DNA from: Hemerocallis citrina
Lineage: Eukaryota; Streptophyta; Magnoliopsida; Asparagales; Asphodelaceae
Direction of reading: 5' to 3'
Assembly (NCBI GenBank): GCA_017893485.1
Contig: CM030363.1
Span: 172,200,686 to 172,264,685 of the forward strand
Length of the DNA: 64,000 bases
Position numbers and translations under genes: made by a program. The notes beneath the pieces were generated by a model. That model made no database searches. It was given only the letters and a program-made list of their open reading frames with translations, and was not told where the DNA came from. Below, one piece after another: positions 56,978-64,000 of the stretch. Positions within the stretch are counted from its first letter, which is position 1. Each line of letters starts with the position of its first letter.

Positions 56978-57539
56978 TGTCACGCCTCGCTTCCCAAAAG
57001 AGAATACGGAATACGGATACGTGACTGAGCCCAGCAAATGATTTTCATCATCCATAAGTTGTCAGGATCTTTACAATATTTTACAAGAATAATCAAAGTC
57101 AGAAGCAAGAAAAGTCAACCACGCATGCATAATCGAATCAAATATACCTACAGAAATTTACTTGAAACCAAAATATAATAATCTCAAATTAGATCTGAAC
57201 AAGTTAATTATCCTGGATCACATTGCCCAAATACAAATAAATCCAAGTATCAAATATAATTGTTCAAATAGCAACAAGAACTAATAATAGCAAAAACTCC
57301 AGCAACTAATATATTAGATTACCTACACCATCTAACAGCTTATCACCCTGATCTACAATTTAATAAATTGCAGAAAAAAGAAAAAGAAAACAAACTTCCG
57401 TCAATGCAAGTTACGGGCGGCTTGTAGTGCAGGATACAAGTACAGGGAATAAATAAACAGATGCAAAGTAATAGCAGAAACAAACATAGCATGGAATAGG
57501 CATATCAACATAATAGAATATCTAACATGAATCAGGAAA

Positions 57540-57975
57540 ACAAATCAGATAGCAGGATATACTAACAGATACAGATAACATGTGTCAAGTGTCAAGTGGT
57601 ATGCAGACAGATATACAGATGATAGTGTCAGATGATAGTCAGACAGATAATAGATAATCAGACAACAGATGTCAGATAACAGATACAGATAAACAGATAA
57701 CATATGTCATGTTCTTATAAGTCTTATGTTTATTACTATCTAGGTAGCACTTCATGCGTCCATCCTTTTACCACATGATTGCTACATTCAAACAGATTAC
57801 GTTTTAAATTTCGTAGGGGATCATATAGGGCTATGTACTCAGGTATCAGACAGACAGATATCAGATGCAAATCCAGACAGACAGATAGAACCTAAGGGTT
57901 CTCTTCTGAGTACACCTTCCTATAGGGAAGTAATGTAGTCAGAGATCAGATAACAGAATCGTACCACATAACAGA
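57540..57975. repeat. CAGATA/CAGACAGATA-rich degenerate repeat
   Basis: Dozens of CAGATA and CAGACAGATA units are scattered between about 57540 and 57975, forming a degenerate short tandem tract within the putative LTR. Non-coding. Confidence 0.7.
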
Positions 57976-60252
57976 TAATCAAATGGGAAACACGAACTCC
58001 CTTCCAAGTACACATTTCTATAATTTCCACTACTAGATCTTTCCCTCAAACCCCGGCTTGGTTATTTTGTTATTATTATCAAACAGACATGTATGTGAAG
58101 AAAATAGAGTGAGAATAGCATGGTATAAACAATTAAAAGGTTCAGGGTGACAGACAAATATATACAGACGAAAGATAACACATAAAAGAATAGTACAACA
58201 AAAATTCTAGTTCAGGACAGCAAGACAGCAATGCACTAAAACTGGAATTCCCGTTGCTACAAACATGCAGATCTGAATCCGTCAGAAAATCTAAAAATTA
58301 GACTTCCGGTCGAATTCAGCGAATATATGTAAGTCATATAATGTTTCACAAAAACAAGAGTTAAAACTGAATTGAAACCAGAAAACATGTCAGCAAGAAA
58401 TCAGAAGATTGTATTCAAAGTCAGGAAAACAGTATGAAAACTCATTAATTAAATCCACAAAAAATCTGGGGTATTCCCCTATATGTGCAGCATCAGAATA
58501 TAAAGTTTCATAATTTTTCAATATAAATAGTTAAGTCAAGTAAAATAAGAAAACATAAAGATGTAATAGTTTTGAAAATCTGGAATTATAAACACTGCAG
58601 TACGAAAACAACAATATCTCACAAACCATAAATCGAAATCCAAATCCTCCAAAAGGGTGATAAAATAGACGCAGTAGGCTAAATTTCATATTCACAAATA
58701 TTTTACAAACAGCAAGTAGAATTAGGTCGAGAATCAGGTTCTTTACTGACCAGTATGAAAATTCTGCATATATAGTAATTGTTTGGAAATATAGAACGGT
58801 TTGTAAAACTCATCAAATAAATCCACAAAAATTCAGGGTTAATCTCAATCAAGTCTAGTTGTATTTTGCAAAATATTGGATCAAAATAATACTTTTAACA
58901 TCATGATAAAAGTAGATTACTCTTTAGAATTCATAGAAAACAAGATCTGGAAATCTTTCTACACCTCTGTCGTAAAATAGACATAACTCACAACTCGTAA
59001 AACGAAACTGAGATCTGTCAGAAGGGTTGGAAAATGGACAGAATTCTTTATAGTTCATATTCAATATTTTTCATATACTGACCTTAATAGAGTCTAAAAT
59101 ACTGATCAAAAGTAAGGTAACAGAAAATGCAGAATTATTCTTCGAACATAAATCATCTAGTTCATGTAAAACTCATCCAAATCAACCCAAACATGAAATA
59201 TAGTATACTAGATGTCCAAACAACATGGTATAGGGTATTTTGAAATTCCACGACAAGTTATAGCATGAATAACACATCAAGCCCACGATATCACAAAATA
59301 GCATGCATATATACATCCAAAAATGGTCATCCCTATTTGTTCAGGTTATGTATGTCGTGAGGCAACTATGGTCGAATCAACACAATAGAGACAATATATA
59401 ACAGAGGATTTATACATGAATTATCTCTAAAACTCAACTACACTATAGGTGGTATTTAGTACTTGTATTACACAAAGAAAAGAATACAAGTTACTTTCCT
59501 GAAAGACGACGGAAACAACGAAGTAAGAGCAAGAATAACGGGAATGGATTCCCAGAACACGAACTCAACCGAACGAACAACGCAACTATGAACCAACTCA
59601 CAAACAACGAACAAGATGAACATCCGATCGCGAACACGATCGGACGGCTGAGATCAAAGATCAAGATCAAGATCAACAAGATCAGATGGTCTACAATGAT
59701 CAAGAGGACGATCAAGATGATCGGATCAGATTGGACGGCCAGAATCTGATCGGATGATGGATATGATGATCATGATGATCAGGATGATTACGGCGATCAA
59801 TGGCCTACAATTACTCTAATCAAATAGCAAAAGCTAATGGGTCTCGCTTGGCCCCGACGGTGGGCGGCCGCGTGGCGGGGACCGGCGGCACTGCGCTGGC
59901 TGCGATAAGGCAGAGGACGGTAGCTCCGGCTACTATTGTTGTTGGAGAGGAAGCACAGGGAAAGGCGCTTCGCTGCGGCTGCTGCTAGTGGACGTCAGAA
60001 CAAAGCGCACAGGGAGGCCGAGCAGAAGAGGAAGTCGACTAGGGGCACTGGTGCTGTTGCTGGCCACACGACAGAGGAGGAGCACAGGGTTATAGGCGGG
60101 AGCTTGAGGATGGATTTTGGGTTGACAGGAAGGGAGAAATATGAGCGGGAGGTGCTGCAGTGCACAGGGAGGAGCGTCGGGAAGGGGGTCGCTGTGGAGG
60201 GCGACAGGAGGGAAAGCTGGCAACTGGGGGGAAAGAGCAGCGGCGAGGAGAA

Positions 60253-60260
60253 GATCGAGA
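60253..60260. repeat. hAT target site duplication, left copy
   Basis: GATCGAGA here and GATCGGGA at 63847-63854 flank the terminal inverted repeats, an 8-bp duplication with one mismatch, as expected for hAT. Confidence 0.85.
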
Positions 60261-63200
60261 TAGGGGTGGCATTCGGGCCGGGCAGGCCGGGCCTGGCCGG
60301 GACCGCCCGGGCTTTGCCCGGTCCCGGGCCAACAAGGGCCAGGCTCCCCCAAGATGCGGGCCGGGCCAGGCCGGGATTCTTTGTGAAAATACTGGCCCGG
60401 ACCTGGCCCCCGGCCCCTAGGGTGGGGGCCGGGCCCGTTCGCGGGCCGGGCCGGTTTAATTAGTGCAATTTTTTTAGGACGATGAAAGATCAAGTATTAA
60501 ATGTTAATTTCAATATTTCATAACAATTACAAAGGACTAATAATTAAAAGAAATTAAAACCAAATTTTAATTGATTTGATCAATTACACGATGTTAAATA
60601 AAATCAAGTTCATGAATACAATTTCATACAAATTAGATAAAATTACAAAACAAGGGAATTATCTGAATTTAGAGATCGAGATGACCTCTATTTAGATTGA
60701 AGAGAAGGCATTGGACTATTGTCGTGCACTTCTACTTAACCTAAATATAGAATCTCATCCCCCTAAATTTTCTCAATTATTTACAGTACATTATACAAAT
60801 TAAATTCTACTATTTCTTCACTCGTCGCTACTTGTTGATCCGTTTTGTGATTCTTGTAAGTCTTGAGTCATCTCTTCTGCTTTCATCCAATCTTCGGCGC
60901 ATACCAACATCTCCAAATTCTTTGTCGTCAAGCGATTCCTGTTCGGGCTTATAATCCTGTCACCAAGAGAAAAAGCACTTTCCGATGCAACAGTTGACAC
61001 CGGTACCGCTAGCAAATCTTTAGCCATGCGAGAAAGAATACTAAAAATATGTTCATTAGTTTTCCAAAAAAAAAACACATCTACTACATCATCAATGGGA
61101 GGTTGTACATTATACCAATTCAACTCATTTGGTAAATTGGTTCTTGGTTTTTTTGATTTTAAGAGATTTAAAATACTACTAGTGACAAGACCCTTTCCCT
61201 TTGATAACATAGAAGAAGAAGAACTAACACTTTGTGTTTGTGTAATGTTAGATGAATAAATTCTATCGTAACTATCATATAAACTATTCAAAACATTTTT
61301 AAATTTTGTAATGAAAACAACATGGTCAAAATTATTTATTTTTTTGTGTGGAGCATAAATATAAAATATCTCAATTAAATTTTTGGTGCCATCTAACTTA
61401 ATAATGAAATTCATTACACTAGCTACACAATATAATATAGGAAGGGGATGAAAATATTTTAAAAATTTAATATAAGCGGCATAAACTATTTCTCCAATAA
61501 AAGCATCTTTTACCAAATCTTTAATTGTTGTCATCATAGTGACAATTGCAAGTAAAATACCACTAGAGGTACATGTATATGTTTTTGAAAAATTGTAAAG
61601 TAGCATCATTAAAAGGTTCTAAAAGTTTGTACAAACTATCAGCAAAAAACCAAAAATCATCATCTAACATACAATCTTGTATACCCATTGCAATACGAAA
61701 TTCTCTAAGATTAAAACGATAGTGAAGAACAACACTTAATAAATCAAAAGTTGAATTCCAATGATGTCTAACATCTTTAAGAAAATGTTTAAATACAATT
61801 CTCCAAAGTTGACACCAATTATGAAAAGCTTGATATATTGGACAACTCAACATAATAAAATGAACACAATTTTTCATTGCCTCAATTTTATCGTGTCCAT
61901 ATTTATGTGCATCTTGTACACAAAGATTTAAAATATGGCAAGCACACCTAACATGAAAAATTTCCGGTTCTAAAGAATTGTGTAATTAGCAAACTAGCAA
62001 TTGCCTTAGTATTATTAGAGGCATTATCAAAATCAATAGCAAAAATTTTATCAAAAATACCAAAATTGTTACATGCTTCCATGATGTGTGTGGCAATTAT
62101 CTCACCCTTATGTGGGTACCTAACAAATCCGAATGAAATTATCCTCTTTTGAAGTAGCTAATCAGAATCTATCCAATGACATATTACACTCATCATTGGA
62201 ACACCGTTCACTCCTACCCACTCATCCAATGTCGAAGAAACTCTAGTGTTTAGTGACGTAAGTATTGCTACTAAAAAATTCTTAGCCTCATTGTAAACTA
62301 ATTTACAATCACCCTTTACTACATTCCTAGGATTTTTTATAATGGGGGTTTAATGCGGTTTGTGCAAAGGTCTCTACATTCTTACTTTCACCAAATAAAT
62401 AAGGTAATTCATCTCTAATTACTAACTTAGCCATTTCTCTACGAACAAGATCGTGATCGTAGCTATGACTATCTATTTGGCCGGTCTTAGGGTGTATTTT
62501 TTGTTGTGTGAGTATGTCTTTAGAAAATTTGGGTTGATATTTACTTAAGTGTCGTTGAAGTGTGCTCGTTCTCGATCCTAGTTTAAACTTATATGGTGTT
62601 TGACACTTCTTACAAATTTTTAATCCTACATTCTTATCATTTTGTGAAGGGACAAAGTCAAAAAATTTGTGCACTTCGGATTTGATCCTTCTTGTTTTAC
62701 GGGATTGAGATGGGCCTTGTTCCGATAGTTGTGGTTCTATATCTTTTACTTCTACTTCTACTTCTACTTGTTCCGTGTGTATTTCATGAATATCGTGAAT
62801 AGTATCATAACTGTAAAGTGTTTCTTCACTATCTATATATGGAAGAGGAACGATCGGAATGCGATTTCTACTAGTGGACTCTTGGCTACTATGTCTACCA
62901 CGTGATCGGTTAGATGCCATATAAACTAGTGTATGTTATGAAAATTAATTGTAGTGTATGTTTTAAAATTAATGGTAGTGTATGTTATGAAAATTATTCT
63001 ACAAAGCAAATAAAAGAACAACTATAAAATTAATTGTAGTGTATGTTATGAAAATTATTCTACAAAGCAAATAAAAGAACAACTATAAAATTGATATTCT
63101 AGTGTATGTTTACCAATTTACCAAAAAAAATCTAAAAAGAATAAGAAGAACAAGAAAACCCAATCTAATTATGAGAAATAAATGATAACAGAAAAAGTTA

Positions 63201-63846
63201 GAATTCTAAAAATTATAAAAATACGAAAATACCGTATGAGCGTAGATTGTTTGTTGAAGAATGAAGGTAGAGAGAGTGAAGAGACTTGTAGTGTTGATGC
63301 TTATGTTGTTGGTTGATGTTGATTGTTGAATCTTGAAAGAGAGTAGTTGAATGTTGTTGATTGTTGAATCTTGAAGGAGAGTAGTTGAATGTTGTTGATT
63401 GTTGTTGATTTTTGTTGAGAAAGTTGAGAGATAGTAGAGGGAGTTGAGTGAATTTTTGAAGATAATTGAATGAAATGAGGTTGTATATATAGAAAATGTA
63501 AATTTTCAATTTCCCAAAATACCCCCAAAAACTAGCTAGTATAAATCCGTTAGGGGGTATTTTGGTAATTTTACATACCCTAATTATTAAATACAAATTC
63601 TGGAAGAAAAAAATCCCAAAGGTAACAGCAATGGTCGGCCCGCGGGCCAGCCCGGACTGGTTCAACCTGGTCCCGGGCTAGTGCGGGCTGGGCCGCTGGC
63701 GGGCCGGGCTGTTATTGGGCTTTTTTTGGCTTTTTTTGAACCGAACCGGACCGCACTGTTCATCCGGTCTGGCCCCGATTAAGCTCGGGTTTGGGCAGGC
63801 CGGGCCGGGCCGGTCCCGGGCCTGCCCAGCCCGAATGCCACCCCTA
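60261..63846 (-). mobile_element. hAT transposon, 3.6 kb
   Basis: Terminal inverted repeats TAGGGGTGGCATTCGGGC at both ends, with 8-bp duplications. Subterminal regions are packed with GGCCGGGC-type motifs, in contrast to the AT-rich interior. The interior encodes a BED zinc finger and hAT transposase on the minus strand. Upstream of the transposase are two tandem about 61-bp repeats (about 62970-63091) and about 48-bp TTGTTGATTGTTGAATC repeats (63300-63420). Confidence 0.92.
60818..62920 (-). pseudogene. hAT transposase with BED finger and dimerisation domain
   Basis: Transposase of the surrounding element. From ATG 62920 it has an acidic, low-complexity N-terminus, then a BED-type zinc finger (CKKCQTPYKF, then TSTLQRHLSKY) and SKDILTQQ, ending at 62327. 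Between 62326 and 61878 typical catalytic-core text is visible in other frames (VICHWIDSD, then a TAG at 62158-62160 where Trp is expected, KRIISFGFVRY, FAIDFDNASNNT). 61877-61563 and 61609-60818 carry the remainder, including the hAT dimerisation domain (LLAVPVSTVASESAFSLG, then NRLTTKNLEMLVCAEDW). At least two frameshifts and one stop make it inactive. It belongs to the Ac-like plant group. Confidence 0.88.
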
Positions 63847-63854
63847 GATCGGGA

Positions 63855-64000
63855 TGAGAGGGAGACGAGGAAGATGATGGAACAGGGTAGGGGATGGGTT
63901 TAGAAGGCGGCTGTGGTTTTTGAAGATGAACAGTCTGCATGGGTCATAATATAGGTAGGTTGAAGTTAGGGTTAGGTTTAGTGATGACGGCTGATAGGTA
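63855..64000. other. Sequence after hAT, continuation of the interrupted LTR
   Basis: Continues the sequence interrupted at 60260. It contains GGCGGCTGTGG, a TATAGG-like stretch and GTTAGGGTTAGG, as expected on the promoter side of a minus-strand plant LTR. The window ends inside it. No gene. Confidence 0.4.

Larger units (their letters stand above)
56978..60260 (-). mobile_element. Long Gypsy-type LTR, continues beyond hAT
   Basis: Begins TGTCACGCCTCGCTTCCC in plus coordinates, the U5 end type of long plant Gypsy LTRs read on the minus strand. It interrupts the Copia gag after GTTCT, the likely target duplication. The body is AT-rich and non-coding until about 59800, then becomes GC-rich. 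It seems to continue after the hAT at 63855 and to run out of the window, since 63855-64000 has CGGCTGTGG, TATA-like and GGGTTAGG-type text seen at the promoter side of other LTRs here. The far end is not seen, so identity rests on one terminus. GC-rich ORFs at 59800-60260 have no recognisable domain. Confidence 0.5.

Noticed and set aside
63967..63980. Telomere-like GTTAGGGTTAGG
   Set aside because: Only two imperfect units, placed in a probable LTR promoter region. Plant telomere repeats are TTTAGGG and would form longer runs.

Overview
The window looks like a transposon-dominated stretch of a flowering-plant nuclear genome, most likely a dicot; the species cannot be named from the sequence. 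The reasons are plant-type retroelements (an L1 LINE, a Tekay/Del-like chromovirus with primer site TGGTATCAGAGCC, a gag-only LTR element with primer site TTGGCGCCGTC, a Copia fragment), a FAR1-type Mutator transposon, a hAT element, a mini-Helitron, and remnants of plant gene families (ATL RING-H2 ligase, subtilisin-like protease). No intact single-copy host gene was found. Nearly every coding region is broken. The exceptions are the small GRF zinc-finger ORF inside the Mutator element and the chromovirus gag.

Positions 1-30243 are a nest of insertions. The outermost visible layer is an old minus-strand LTR (27585-30243). It is entered by a gag-only element (26889-27584), then by a plus-strand LTR (1-674 plus 25453-26888), then by a complete 6 kb LINE (687-4936 plus 23628-25440, imperfect 12-bp target duplication). 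The LINE is split by an 18.7 kb chromovirus-like element (4937-23627, duplication ACATC), which holds a 2.6 kb solo LTR (13300-15945, duplication GGTTC). The chromovirus has three LTRs. Two of them are joined by a scrambled, inverted junction at 19860-19995.

Positions 30849-38823 are an 8 kb Mutator-like element with long terminal inverted repeats, a decayed FAR1/SWIM transposase on the minus strand and a convergent, intact GRF zinc-finger gene on the plus strand. It sits in a TA microsatellite. A second, non-coding TIR element (38871-40165) sits in the same TA tract, followed by a subtilase fragment.

Positions 41481-49574 are an 8.1 kb LTR element with a gag but no pol. It contains two tandem-repeat arrays, one of which is organised as a 347-bp three-monomer higher-order repeat.

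From 40884 to 54975 lie several short elements built as chains of about 23-27 bp hairpins (ATGCCGTTATT type and ACTCGGTCTTT type). They are bounded by related phrases such as CCCACTTTTTGAAA. I do not recognise these families, and they are the best candidate for something undescribed. An ATL pseudogene lies among them. A 555-bp mini-Helitron, a Copia 5' end, another long LTR (from 56978) and a hAT element (60261-63846, imperfect 8-bp duplication) complete the window.

In-frame stops in five unrelated sequences are mostly Trp or Gln codons changed by G-to-A or C-to-T transitions. This fits long-term methylation-driven decay.
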